Origin: Knoellia sinensis KCTC 19936
GTDB taxonomy: Bacteria > Actinomycetota > Actinomycetes > Actinomycetales > Dermatophilaceae
Direction of reading: 5' to 3'
DNA: 64,000 nucleotides
Assembly (NCBI RefSeq): GCF_000768705.1
Contig: NZ_AVPJ01000014.1
Span: 30,452-94,451 of the forward strand
The first letter of the stretch is position 1, and each line of letters opens with the position of its first letter. The position numbers and the translations under genes were made by a program. The notes beneath the pieces were generated by a model that ran no database searches, had not been told where the DNA came from, and worked only from the letters and a program-made list of their open reading frames with translations. Shown piece by piece: positions 54,646 to 63,856 of this stretch.

Positions 54646-56945
54646 GCGCGCGGGTGGAACTCTTCGTCGGGGCGCTGATCCTGTTCCCCGAAGGGCCACG
54701 CACGGTCGTCGGGATTTCACCGATCGGTTACACGACCCGTGACATCGCCGGAACCATGACAGAGGTCCCCTGGGTCGATGTGGCCCCAGCGCGGGCGGTG
54801 GTCTCGGGGCACGTGGACGCCGTCGCGGAGTCACTGGTGGCGGTGCTGTCCGGGCTCAGTGACGCTGCCCTGCAGGAGAGCCTGGACAGGCAGGAGATCG
54901 TGCTGACCCTCAAGACCGGGTTTGCCCGGGGGCATCGTTCGTTGGCTCGCAAGGGGGAGCCGTTCCCCGCGTTCGACCCCGCGAACGGGGCATCTGACAC
55001 CAAGAAGTGCGCCACCATGGCCAAGGTCCTCGAGCAGGAGGCGCAGCAGGACCGACGTCGCCAACGCGAACTCGAAGGCGGTAAGGCCAGCGCCCGCAGC
55101 CGGGTCGGGGCCGTGTCGCAACGCCAACTGTTGAACTGGCTCGCCGACTACGACCGTGACATCAACGGTGGCCTGCTGGCGTTGGTGGACAAGCGCCGAG
55201 TCCGTCGCCACACCATGTTCGCCAGCCTCGACCCCGAAGTCCGTCGGGTGGCCCAGGAGCTCGTGAGCCACCCGGACGGCACGTGGTCCGTGCGGTCGGT
55301 CGACGAGCTCTTCCGCCGAACCCTCCTGTCGTTGAAGGCCGAGGGCCTGGACGCAATGGAGGTGCCGGAGGCGACCCTGCGGGCCTACCTCAGCCACCTC
55401 AAGAAAGCTGCTGGTGCCACGACGCGATCGCACACCACGAAGAAGCTCCGAGGCGTGCTGGCACTGTCGGCCTACCCCGCGCTGCGCCCGGGTCAGGTTG
55501 TCGCCATCGATGTCACCAGGGCCGACACATTCTGTGTCGACCCGTGGACGGGCCAGGCCGTGTCCGTGGAGATCATCACCGCCATCGACGTGTGCACGCG
55601 CGTGGTCCTGGCGTTGCGGGTGGTTCCGCGCAGCGCCAACGCTGTCGAGGCCGGGCTCATCCTCTACGACGTCCTCCGCCCGTTCAGCCAGGCCGTCGAG
55701 CCAGACCGGGTACACGACTGGCGCTGGGCCGGTGTCCCCGAGACGGTCGGCGCGATCGATGACGCGATCGTGGAGGCCGAGCGGCTGTCCGGGCGACCCC
55801 TTCTGGGCGAACACGCCATCCCGGGTCTGCTCCCCGACGCCATCCGCGCGGACAAGGGCAGCATCTTCACGGGCGGCTACTTCCGGCAGGTCTGCGCCAG
55901 CCTGGGCATTCACCTTCTCCTGTCCCGGGGCAAGAAGCCGACGGACAACTCCTTTGTGGAGCGGTGGCACGAAACCCTCCAACGGTGCCTGCAGCAGTTG
56001 GCCGGTCACAAGGGCCGGAACGTGTCCCAACGGGGGAGCGACGCCGGCACCATCGTTCGTGACAAGAAGGGTCGCGCCACCTTCAAAGGGGATGGCCCGG
56101 GGTTGACCCCGCGCGAGCTCGAACTGCGGCTGCGCGAGTTCATCACCACCGACTACCACCGCACCCGGCACGGCGGGATCACCGTGGTCGACCGCGCTAT
56201 CGAGGACCGATCACCGGCGGTCGGGATGACCCCTCTCGAGCTGTTCGACGCACTGCTCCTGGCCGTGGGCCGCATTCACGTCCTCCAGCGACCCGACCTG
56301 CTCTATGACCTGCTCCCCACCCTGTGGTTGACGATCCGTCACGACGGCGTCGAATACAAGGACCTCACCTTCGATTCGGCTGACCTGGACGACTTCAGGA
56401 ACGTCCCGAAGGGCTTCTTCCGCGACGGCGACCGGGCCGCCCCGTTCCTCTACGACCCGCGCGACCTCTCCCGCCTCTGGTTCCGGCACCCACACACCGG
56501 CGCCGCCGTCGAGATCCCCTGGCGGCGCGCCTTCCAGTTGCTCGCACCCATGACAGATGTGGTGCTCGAGGCGGCAACCAAGACGGTCAGGCGCCGCGGT
56601 GGGACCAACCAGGGCATCAACAAGGCCGCGCTGCAGCGCGAAATCCTGACCACCGTCAACGACATCGCCTCCATCGACCGGCTCCGGGCCGACCCTGACC
56701 TGGTCGATTGGAAACCCAACAAAGTCACCGCCGCCCACCTGCGCGCCTCACGGTCCCAGTTCGACCACGATGAGGCGGCCGCCGCTGCCAGCGCCTCCCC
56801 GACCCGTCGCACCCGCACGGTCACGTCCACGGCGTCGACCAGGCGCCGTGCGGACAGCACGGGCCCGGCGCCCGCGGCCGGCGACCTGACGTTCGATCCC
56901 ACCCAGACGGCGTGGCCCGACCTCGAATCCCAGGAGGGGCAGTGA
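54642..56945 (+). CDS. tnsB: TnsB-like DDE transposase
   Basis: 767 residues. An N-terminal part with DNA-binding helices (SQRQLLNWLADYDRDINGGL and SVDELFRRTL) precedes the retroviral-integrase catalytic domain with Asp in VVAIDVTRADTF near residue 290, Asp in AIRADKGSIF near residue 408 and Glu in TDNSFVERWHETL near residue 443. A C-terminal mu-type beta-barrel follows (KDLTFDSADL, FLYDPRDLSRLWF). The low-complexity tail (SPTRRTRTVTSTAS) could bind TnsC. It joins the 3' ends of the element to target DNA. ATG overlaps tnsA, and GTGA overlaps tnsC. Confidence 0.92.
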   Translation: MSARVELFVGALILFPEGPRTVVGISPIGYTTRDIAGTMTEVPWVDVAPARAVVSGHVDAVAESLVAVLSGLSDAALQESLDRQEIVLTLKTGFARGHRSLARKGEPFPAFDPANGASDTKKCATMAKVLEQEAQQDRRRQRELEGGKASARSRVGAVSQRQLLNWLADYDRDINGGLLALVDKRRVRRHTMFASLDPEVRRVAQELVSHPDGTWSVRSVDELFRRTLLSLKAEGLDAMEVPEATLRAYLSHLKKAAGATTRSHTTKKLRGVLALSAYPALRPGQVVAIDVTRADTFCVDPWTGQAVSVEIITAIDVCTRVVLALRVVPRSANAVEAGLILYDVLRPFSQAVEPDRVHDWRWAGVPETVGAIDDAIVEAERLSGRPLLGEHAIPGLLPDAIRADKGSIFTGGYFRQVCASLGIHLLLSRGKKPTDNSFVERWHETLQRCLQQLAGHKGRNVSQRGSDAGTIVRDKKGRATFKGDGPGLTPRELELRLREFITTDYHRTRHGGITVVDRAIEDRSPAVGMTPLELFDALLLAVGRIHVLQRPDLLYDLLPTLWLTIRHDGVEYKDLTFDSADLDDFRNVPKGFFRDGDRAAPFLYDPRDLSRLWFRHPHTGAAVEIPWRRAFQLLAPMTDVVLEAATKTVRRRGGTNQGINKAALQREILTTVNDIASIDRLRADPDLVDWKPNKVTAAHLRASRSQFDHDEAAAAASASPTRRTRTVTSTASTRRRADSTGPAPAAGDLTFDPTQTAWPDLESQEGQ

Positions 56946-58048
56946 AGGCGTCCCTCCTGCACGCACGGGCCTACACCCCACCCCCACTACCGCCTTCGCC
57001 CGTGACAACGACCCAAGCCAGGTCAATGTCGCAGACGCAGCGGACGGCCTACGCACGAGACGTGCGCCGGTTCCTCAACGGCCACTACTTCGACTCCGAC
57101 CGCGACCGACGGATCCGGGCGTTCCTCCACCACCTCATCGAGGACAACGCCGAAGCCCTGACCGGCACCCGCGACGTCGCGATCCTGACCGGACCCAACG
57201 TCATGGGCAAGTCCACCCTGCTCTACCAGGTCGCCTATGCCGTCCACCGCCAACACGTGGGCGAGGGGGCCGACACCGCAGTGATGGCCCGCCGCACGGT
57301 CACGCGCACGATCGGCACCCGCGAGCACCAGGTCCACCCGACGCACACGCCGGTGCTTTTGCTGTCGTTGGAGGCCGCGACCACGGTCACGAAGTTCAAC
57401 GAGCTCGTCGTCGAGGTCCTCGACTACGAGAAGAGCGTCGCCAAGAAAGTCACTGCCCTCGACCTGCTCCTCCAGCATGGGGTGCGGCTCCTCATCATCG
57501 ATGACCTGCACCAACTGATCCTCACCGAGAAGCTCGGCCGCTATGCCCTGGACCATCTCAAGGCGGTGGTCACCGCCGTCGGGGAGTACGGGGTAACCGT
57601 CATCTTCGCCGGCGCGAACCTGTCCCACCACAAGGTCATGGACGACCCCCAAGTGACCGGCCGGGCCTACGAACTCACCGTCGCGCCCTACGCCGCCGAC
57701 ACCGGCCAAGACGCGGTCGCATGGCAGCGATTCTTGAAAGAATGCGGCAGCCTGATCGCCCCGCACTTGCCGATGGCCAGCCCCGGAATGCTCCACAACC
57801 AGCTCCCCGGCCTGATCCTGGAGGGCACCCACGGCCGGATGCAGGCCGTGGTCAACCTCGTCCGCCGCGCCACGGTCGCCGCGATCGAGGACGGCACCTG
57901 GTGCGTCACCGAGGACCACGTGCGCGCGGTTCCCGCAGCCAAACTGACCCGCGACGAATACACCGGCGCGGCCCGACCCGCTCCCGCGCCTGAGCCGCTG
58001 CACCCGACCGTGTCCGTGAGCCACCGCGAACGTGGCGGTGTCGGATGA
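56942..58048 (+). CDS. tnsC: TnsC-like AAA+ ATPase, target-selection regulator
   Basis: 368 residues from GTG 56942. Walker A GPNVMGKST near residue 86, Walker B VRLLIIDDLHQL near residue 183, sensor-like VIFAGANLS near residue 220. TnsC forms ATP-dependent filaments on DNA that link the target protein (TniQ) to the transposase and prevent repeat insertion. The N-terminal RSMSQTQRTAYARDVRRFLN is typical of actinobacterial TniB/TnsC. GTGA overlap with tnsB and ATGA overlap with tniQ1. Confidence 0.92.
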   Translation: MKASLLHARAYTPPPLPPSPVTTTQARSMSQTQRTAYARDVRRFLNGHYFDSDRDRRIRAFLHHLIEDNAEALTGTRDVAILTGPNVMGKSTLLYQVAYAVHRQHVGEGADTAVMARRTVTRTIGTREHQVHPTHTPVLLLSLEAATTVTKFNELVVEVLDYEKSVAKKVTALDLLLQHGVRLLIIDDLHQLILTEKLGRYALDHLKAVVTAVGEYGVTVIFAGANLSHHKVMDDPQVTGRAYELTVAPYAADTGQDAVAWQRFLKECGSLIAPHLPMASPGMLHNQLPGLILEGTHGRMQAVVNLVRRATVAAIEDGTWCVTEDHVRAVPAAKLTRDEYTGAARPAPAPEPLHPTVSVSHRERGGVG

Positions 58049-59490
58049 CCACCCAGCACACGGCGTTGCCCGTGACGGTGAGCATTGAACCGGGCGAAGA
58101 CATCGCCGCCTACCTCGAACGCGTCGCGGCCGCGAACCGCCTGAGCATGACCGACCTGACCGGCCACCCCCGCACCGCACGCCTCTGGGAAGACCCACCG
58201 GACGATCTGCTCACCCGCCTCAGCGCTAGCACCGGGGTGCCCGTGCCCCGCATGCGCGACGCGGTCCTCCGGACAGCCCTCCCGGGCGCCGTGCCGGAGC
58301 GCGCCCGCACCGGCCGCCGGTACGCCGGCCGACCCGCGACGTGCCCCGCAGGGTGCGTCGACACCGTCGCGGCGCGTTTGAACATCGTGGTCCTCTGCCT
58401 GCGGTGCGGTGCGTTGCTGGTCGACCACGACGACTCCCACCCGCCACCAGTGCCGGACAAGGTGCGACAGATCCACCCCGACGTGTTGGACAGCCTGGCC
58501 CGGGCCCGGCGCAGTTCACAAGCCCGCGGCCGGCTGCGGCGCGTGGAGTCGCTCATGGCTGAGTTGGAGCCCGCGCTGTGGGGCAACTGGCCACCGCTGG
58601 CCGACGGGGAAACCACGCACTGGCGGGACCGCATCGTGCGCTGGGAGAAATGGAATCTCGAGCAAACCGGTGGGGTCATCCGACCGCCGTCAGTCACCGC
58701 GACTCTGCTCGCCCTGACCTGGGACGCCTCCGCCACACCCGCCGGCACCACGGATCTGCTGGACGAGATCGCCGTCATGGCCGACCCATGGGACCCCAGC
58801 GAGGAGGTCCTCCCTGGCTGGCGCACGCTCACCGAAGCCCACGACGGCGTCCTGGACCTGCTCGACGACCAGCAAATCGAACCCCGCCACATCCCCACCA
58901 TCCTCCGACTGACCGGCGAACCCATCGTCCTGCCCGAACACCAACGCACCCTCCGGGTCGCTGAAGCCCTCGCCCTGACGATCCTGGCCGGGCGCGCCCA
59001 CGGCCAGGACCTCACCCTCAACACTGCCGTGGAACTGCACGGCGCGGCCGCCTCAGCCCGCACCCGCCGAGTCGTTCACCGCGTTCTGCGCAGCACCTAT
59101 GCCCTGGAACGACTCGCAGTCCACGCCACCCTCCTTCACGAGCAAGGACTACGAGACCTGCGCCGTGCCCGCGCCGAACTCCGTCACCTCCGGGCGCTTC
59201 CCTCGGACGCGTTGCGCACCCTGCCCACGGCCGCCGGCGGACACGTGGACCCGGAGCAGTGCGCCGCCTGGGTGTGGCTCGATGCGACCCTCGGACGCCC
59301 TGCCGGCGGACCACACCCACTGCCTGCCGCTGAAGCCATGGTGCGGTTCGACGCCCACCTCGATCCCGAGACCAAACTTCACCTGCGGGCATGGTGGCAG
59401 CACCGGCTCGATCTTGCCGAGGACCTCGCCACAGCCGACGCGCCCACCCAAGAGAGCTCCACCGAGATGGGGGGTCGTGATGTGGGGTAA
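58045..59490 (+). CDS. tniQ: TniQ-family target-selection protein 1
   Basis: 481 residues. N-terminal TniQ pattern IEPGEDIAAYLERVAAANRL near residue 16, then zinc-binding cysteines in CPAGCVDT and VVLCLRCGALL. The C-terminal two thirds are helical (TWDASATPAGTTDLLDEIAV; GWRTLTEAHDGVLDLLDD). TniQ/TnsD proteins bind the target site and recruit TnsC. It overlaps tniQ2 by 11 bases. Which of the two TniQ proteins recognises dnaB cannot be told from sequence. Confidence 0.86.
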   Translation: MTTQHTALPVTVSIEPGEDIAAYLERVAAANRLSMTDLTGHPRTARLWEDPPDDLLTRLSASTGVPVPRMRDAVLRTALPGAVPERARTGRRYAGRPATCPAGCVDTVAARLNIVVLCLRCGALLVDHDDSHPPPVPDKVRQIHPDVLDSLARARRSSQARGRLRRVESLMAELEPALWGNWPPLADGETTHWRDRIVRWEKWNLEQTGGVIRPPSVTATLLALTWDASATPAGTTDLLDEIAVMADPWDPSEEVLPGWRTLTEAHDGVLDLLDDQQIEPRHIPTILRLTGEPIVLPEHQRTLRVAEALALTILAGRAHGQDLTLNTAVELHGAAASARTRRVVHRVLRSTYALERLAVHATLLHEQGLRDLRRARAELRHLRALPSDALRTLPTAAGGHVDPEQCAAWVWLDATLGRPAGGPHPLPAAEAMVRFDAHLDPETKLHLRAWWQHRLDLAEDLATADAPTQESSTEMGGRDVG

Positions 59491-61114
59491 CGCCGCCGCC
59501 GCGACGCCTCTGCCCACCATCGTCGAGATCGACCCCGGCGAGGCTCTCGACGGGTATCTCGAACGGGTCGCCGACGCCAACTACCTCAGCACCGCGCACC
59601 TCGTGACCCTGATCCGCAACGCCAGCGACACCCTCCGCTACATCACCCTCGCCCCCAGCCCCGCAACCATTGCCGCGATCGCCGCCCTCACCGGGCAACG
59701 GCCGGACCAGATCCACCAAGCCACCCTGTCCGCCTACGACCACACCGCACTCGACCTGACCGGGTTCGACCCGACGATCAGGTCGGGCCATCGCGCCGTC
59801 GCCGCCCGAGGGTGGTTCCCCGGGCGCGGCACCCAGATCTGCCCACCCTGCCTGGCCCACGACGGCCGGTGGCGCCTGATCTGGCGCCTGCCCACCACGA
59901 CCGTCTGCCGTGTGCATGGTGTGTACGTGTTGAGCACCTGCCCTGGGTGTCACCGTCCCTTCCGCGACCACAGGCACTCACCCTTGCGCGTCGTCGGCGC
60001 CGAAACCCGGTGCGGCAACCCGCTCGGCCAGGGCCCGCGCAAGCAATGCACCGTCGACCTCACCGCGCTGCCCACGACACCGGCCGACCCAGCGTGCATC
60101 ACCCGCCAAGAGCGCCACGACAAAGCGGCAGCAGGGGCCATCACCTCCACGGCGCTGGGGGACCTGGCACCCGCCGACTACCTCGCGACCACCCGGTCAC
60201 TCGCGGTGCTGCTCCTGCACATTTCGACCGCAGCCCCGGACTCGAGCCGACTACCCGCGTGGGCGCAGGCTCTGCGTCCCGACGCTCCCAGGCGGACCAT
60301 CCGCTGGGGCCTCCGCCCACCCCACGACCCACAGCTCAGATCCCACGCCCTCACCGCGGCCGACTGTGTCCTGACCGCCAGCGACCTCGACGCCGCAGTC
60401 GAATGCTTGATGCCGTGGCTGGACAGCCTCCCCGACCTGCCCGAAAGCCGTCTCGGCTGGCTGGCCGACCACACCCGCATGACCCCCACCCTCACCCGAC
60501 TGGTCCTGGCCAGCCACGCACCGCGACGCCGCCTCTCCCACCTCCTCGACCAGGTGCCACCCCTGACCGCGTCCACCAGGCAGCTCCCGCAAGTGCTGCC
60601 TGAGCCCCTCGTCGAGACCCACCTCATCGGGCTCTTCGATTCGCGACCCCGCACCGTCGGGTTGTTCGCCTCCCTCTGCCTGGCCAGAACCCACCCCAAC
60701 ATCGATTCGTGGGCCAAAGCCGCTCACGCCCTCGGCCTCGCACCCGACCTCGGCGACCGCACCGCACGCGCCTGCTCCGCCTCCCTGACCGGCTCGCCCA
60801 GGGAGGTCGTGGCTGCGCTCCGCGCGGCTACCCGTGGACTCGACGTCGACTACCGCGACCTCGAGCACCGCGTCCGCCGGCTCGCCCGAACCCACCGCTG
60901 GTTCACGCGATGGGCGCGCACCAACCGCCCCGGAACTCGCGCCAGCAGCCACCCGTACGCCGTTCACTGGGTCTGGACCCGCGTTGCCCATGGCCACGCC
61001 AGCGCCGCCCCTGCCGCAGTTGGCTCGACCCGCGCCCAGAATTTCGAAAGGTCCCTGACGGCCGCCCAGACCGCAGCCCTGACGGCAGCAGCTGCTCTAT
61101 CTGGGCAAGGCTGA
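59480..61114 (+). CDS. tniQ: TniQ-family target-selection protein 2
   Basis: 544 residues from ATG 59480. IDPGEALDGYLERVADANYL near residue 16 is close to the first TniQ. The zinc part is fuller: QICPPCLAHDGRWRLIWRLP, TVCRVHGVYVLSTCPGC and a later Cys in ETRCGNPLGQG. The C-terminal half (CLMPWLDSLPDLPESRLGWL; LARTHPNIDSWAKAAHALGL) would read DNA. The longer open frame to 59099 is a shadow of tniQ1. Greater length and more zinc ligands make this the better TnsD-like candidate for a fixed attachment site. Confidence 0.86.
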   Translation: MWGNAAAATPLPTIVEIDPGEALDGYLERVADANYLSTAHLVTLIRNASDTLRYITLAPSPATIAAIAALTGQRPDQIHQATLSAYDHTALDLTGFDPTIRSGHRAVAARGWFPGRGTQICPPCLAHDGRWRLIWRLPTTTVCRVHGVYVLSTCPGCHRPFRDHRHSPLRVVGAETRCGNPLGQGPRKQCTVDLTALPTTPADPACITRQERHDKAAAGAITSTALGDLAPADYLATTRSLAVLLLHISTAAPDSSRLPAWAQALRPDAPRRTIRWGLRPPHDPQLRSHALTAADCVLTASDLDAAVECLMPWLDSLPDLPESRLGWLADHTRMTPTLTRLVLASHAPRRRLSHLLDQVPPLTASTRQLPQVLPEPLVETHLIGLFDSRPRTVGLFASLCLARTHPNIDSWAKAAHALGLAPDLGDRTARACSASLTGSPREVVAALRAATRGLDVDYRDLEHRVRRLARTHRWFTRWARTNRPGTRASSHPYAVHWVWTRVAHGHASAAPAAVGSTRAQNFERSLTAAQTAALTAAAALSGQG

Positions 61115-61132
61115 GAGGAGCACAGGTGAGCC

Positions 61133-61267
61133 ATGAGCGACCCACTGCTACGCACGCGGTCGCGTGCGAGTGCACGTCAGCGTGTCCGCAGGGCTTTTCG
61201 AGGTGGGCTGCGACGACTCGCCGGACGCTGCCGAGCCGCAAGGAGCGAATTGAATGAGCCGTCGTGA
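61133..61267 (+). CDS. Small Arg-rich ORF, 44 residues
   Basis: Starts at ATG 61133 with GGTGA five bases upstream and reads MSDPLLRTRSRASARQR, then RRAFRGGLRRLAGRCRA, ending at TGA 61267. About one third of the residues are Arg. The stop overlaps the next gene by 14 bases, which suggests coupling. Coding status is uncertain, since Arg-rich peptides also arise by chance in GC-rich DNA. Confidence 0.4.
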   Translation: MSDPLLRTRSRASARQRVRRAFRGGLRRLAGRCRAARSELNEPS

Positions 61268-63845
61268 TCCCATCGCCAAACTCGTCGCCAACATCGATCT
61301 GGCGTCCCTGGGCGATCCAGCCACCGAGATTGGCATGTTTGTCGGGTGCAAGACCGCTGCCGAAGTGCGCGATGTCCTCCGCGGCGCTGTAGCCGTCGAG
61401 GTCGACGAGATGCTCAAACTCTTGGAGAACGCTGACGCCTTTGACGTCATCGAGCTCATGCGTATGCGTGAGTTCCCGCCCGTTCCGGACCCCAACCTCG
61501 AGTGGGAAGGGTCGGCACTCAACGTCGAGATCGTCGCCGCAATGCTGCTCGGTCGCAGCTCGCGCAAACCCGATACAGACACGCCCCGAATGAGCACCCG
61601 CCCGCACGAGGCGATCAGCCAGCTGCACGATCGCGCTCAGCGCCTCGCTCGCCTCGCAACCTACCGCCAGCAGTTCGAGGCGCGACTCAGCGACGACCCC
61701 CTCGCACCGTTGGCTGCGCTGTACCAGGGCTCGGTCCTGTACATCCGCAACCTCCAGTACGACACCATCCGCGAGGCCCACGAGAGCCAACTGTTCGACA
61801 ACACGATCGTCACCCCGCTGATGGTCGAGCACCTTGGTTACACCTACCGCGACGTGCGGACCGTCCGGGACTCCATGCACAAGTTGGGTGGCGACCGGAT
61901 GACCAAGCTCCGCGACGACACCGGCGACATCCTGATGCGGCACCAAGGGACGGCACCCGCCAACGTTCCAGACGACGTGATGCAGGAGTTCATGGCCAGA
62001 CTGATTCCGTTCATGTTCCTGCCCGCCGACCGGGCAACGATCACCGCCGAAGACGTCGCCGCAGACACAGGTGCTGAGTTGGCCGCGATCCGTTCGGTCA
62101 TGGAGTCGTTCTCGCAGAGGTTCGACGACACGGTGCCCCCGGCGCGGAGGGTCTACGACCTCCTGACGAGCAGCAACCCGTTCCACACGACGCCCCTGGT
62201 CTCAGACGGCGAAGGCAACTACGTCGAAACGACCAATGGCGTTGGCCTCGACTCCCTCCGGCGGATCGTCGAAGGCGCCCTCACGGGCACTGCGCAGTTC
62301 CACAGCTACGACAAGAAGGTGCGCCAAGTAGTCAGCGAACAACTCGCCTTGGCATCGCTCGAGCAGGTGCTGCGAACGCCGCCGAGGCTCGCCGGGTTCA
62401 AGTACTACGCGCCCGCTGATGACACGAGCCACTCCGTGCTTGGTGCCCACTGCCCCAACCCGAAGGGCGTAGGGAAAACCGTCGAAGGAGACGGACTGTT
62501 CATCGTCGGCGACGTCGCGATCTGTGTCGAAGTCAAAGGCAAGTCGATGGCAGCCGCCGCGCGACGCGGGGACGTGAAGCGCCTCTGGAGCGACCTCAAG
62601 GCAACCGTCGGCGACGGCTGCAGACAAGCCGCACGCCTCGTAGCCCTCATCGAGACGAACGCCGGCCTCTGGCTCGAGGACGGCACCTGGCTTGACCTGT
62701 CAGAGGTCCGGGAAATCCGCTCCGTCGTCGCCCTCCTCGACGACGTGGGCCCCCTCGGAACGAGCTTGGGCGACCACCGCGAAACCGGCCTCCTGCCCGC
62801 CGACCACACCCCTTGGGTGACGTCGCTGCACGACCTGGAAACCATTGCTCAGGTCTGCGACCGGCCCGCGGAGTTTCTCCTGTACCTGCGCCGGCGCACC
62901 GACTCCGACGTCGCCACCTACTACAGGGCATCCGACGAACTCGACCTGTTCATGCTCTTCATGAACGCAGACCTGTACGTCGAGCCCGACCCCGACGAAC
63001 TCCGGATCCAACAACCAACACGACGGCCGATCACATCCCGTGACCGTAGAGAACGCGCCCGCAGCGCCGTCCCCACGTTTGTCGGCGAACACTGCCAACC
63101 GCTCAACGCATGGATGGATCGCCACAAGCCAGAACACGTCCCGATCGGGTCACCACCACCCGAGAAACCCATGTACAACGCGCACCCACGCATCCTCGAC
63201 CTCATCGACACGATCGACGGGCACGGGACGGGCATGATCCGTTTCGGCGCCGACATGCTGGCGCTGTCCCGCCAGGCACAGAACAGCGTGCTGAAGCTCA
63301 TCGACAAATGCACCCGTCTGTCCCGCGAGGACCGTCAGCCGCATGACGCCACCCTTTCGTTCACTGGCGTCTGGGGCTATCCGACCATGTTCATCGGGTC
63401 CCGCCCGCGAGGCGCCGAACTTGAGCAAGTCCAGCAGCGCCTCGAGTCCTACATGCGCCTCAAGCGTCACCACCTGCAGTCCGACCGCTCCTACGGGCTC
63501 GTGTTCGGAGAGGGCGGAAACCTTGAGCTAGCGATGTACCTCAATACTCCAGCAGGTGAGGACGCTGAACTGGACGCGCTCACCGAACAGTTCGGGCTCA
63601 ACCCAATGATCGACCACTCACGCCCCCACCCCGCCATATGCTCGACGCACCACGCGTCGCCTCCGAGGCAAAAGGGCCGGTGGCTAGACAATCAGCCCCC
63701 AAGAGTCGCGATGAGTTGCCCTCGCGAGGCTCCCCGGACGGGTACCCGATCCCGGCCGGGACGCAGGGCCCCAACCGGGTCGGCGACCGCCCCGATGAGG
63801 GACCCGTGCGACCGGCCCCTCGTTGCCGTCAGTCTCCGAAGGTAA
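61254..63845 (+). CDS. Large cargo protein with PD-(D/E)XK-like nuclease motif
   Basis: 863 residues. ATG 61254 has AAGGAG eight bases upstream. The first 300 residues are helical. In the middle (near residues 412-450) GDGLFIVGDVAICVEVKGKS gives the Asp and Glu-x-Lys spacing of PD-(D/E)XK nucleases. It is followed by AARRGDVKRLWSDL and GCRQAARLV, a pattern seen in NERD-like and defence-linked nucleases. The C-terminal third (MIRFGADMLALSRQAQNSVL) is unrecognised. The last 70 residues look out of frame (see 63638). Position in a Tn7-like element suggests anti-phage cargo; that is inference. Confidence 0.68.
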   Translation: MSRRDPIAKLVANIDLASLGDPATEIGMFVGCKTAAEVRDVLRGAVAVEVDEMLKLLENADAFDVIELMRMREFPPVPDPNLEWEGSALNVEIVAAMLLGRSSRKPDTDTPRMSTRPHEAISQLHDRAQRLARLATYRQQFEARLSDDPLAPLAALYQGSVLYIRNLQYDTIREAHESQLFDNTIVTPLMVEHLGYTYRDVRTVRDSMHKLGGDRMTKLRDDTGDILMRHQGTAPANVPDDVMQEFMARLIPFMFLPADRATITAEDVAADTGAELAAIRSVMESFSQRFDDTVPPARRVYDLLTSSNPFHTTPLVSDGEGNYVETTNGVGLDSLRRIVEGALTGTAQFHSYDKKVRQVVSEQLALASLEQVLRTPPRLAGFKYYAPADDTSHSVLGAHCPNPKGVGKTVEGDGLFIVGDVAICVEVKGKSMAAAARRGDVKRLWSDLKATVGDGCRQAARLVALIETNAGLWLEDGTWLDLSEVREIRSVVALLDDVGPLGTSLGDHRETGLLPADHTPWVTSLHDLETIAQVCDRPAEFLLYLRRRTDSDVATYYRASDELDLFMLFMNADLYVEPDPDELRIQQPTRRPITSRDRRERARSAVPTFVGEHCQPLNAWMDRHKPEHVPIGSPPPEKPMYNAHPRILDLIDTIDGHGTGMIRFGADMLALSRQAQNSVLKLIDKCTRLSREDRQPHDATLSFTGVWGYPTMFIGSRPRGAELEQVQQRLESYMRLKRHHLQSDRSYGLVFGEGGNLELAMYLNTPAGEDAELDALTEQFGLNPMIDHSRPHPAICSTHHASPPRQKGRWLDNQPPRVAMSCPREAPRTGTRSRPGRRAPTGSATAPMRDPCDRPLVAVSLRR

Positions 63846-63856
63846 AGCGTGGGTAA
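63638..63856 (+). other. Overlapping frame at the 3' end of the cargo gene
   Basis: A 72-codon frame starting MLDAPRVASEAKGPVARQ has strong G/C at third positions (codons such as GTC GCC, GGC GAC, CGC CCC), while the annotated frame loses that bias after about 63,630. Either the cargo gene is frameshifted near here or a short separate gene follows. No ribosome site precedes the ATG. Confidence 0.35.

Noticed and set aside
54831..56171. 446-codon minus-strand frame opposite tnsB
   Set aside because: Shadow of the DDE transposase, which has clear catalytic motifs on the plus strand.
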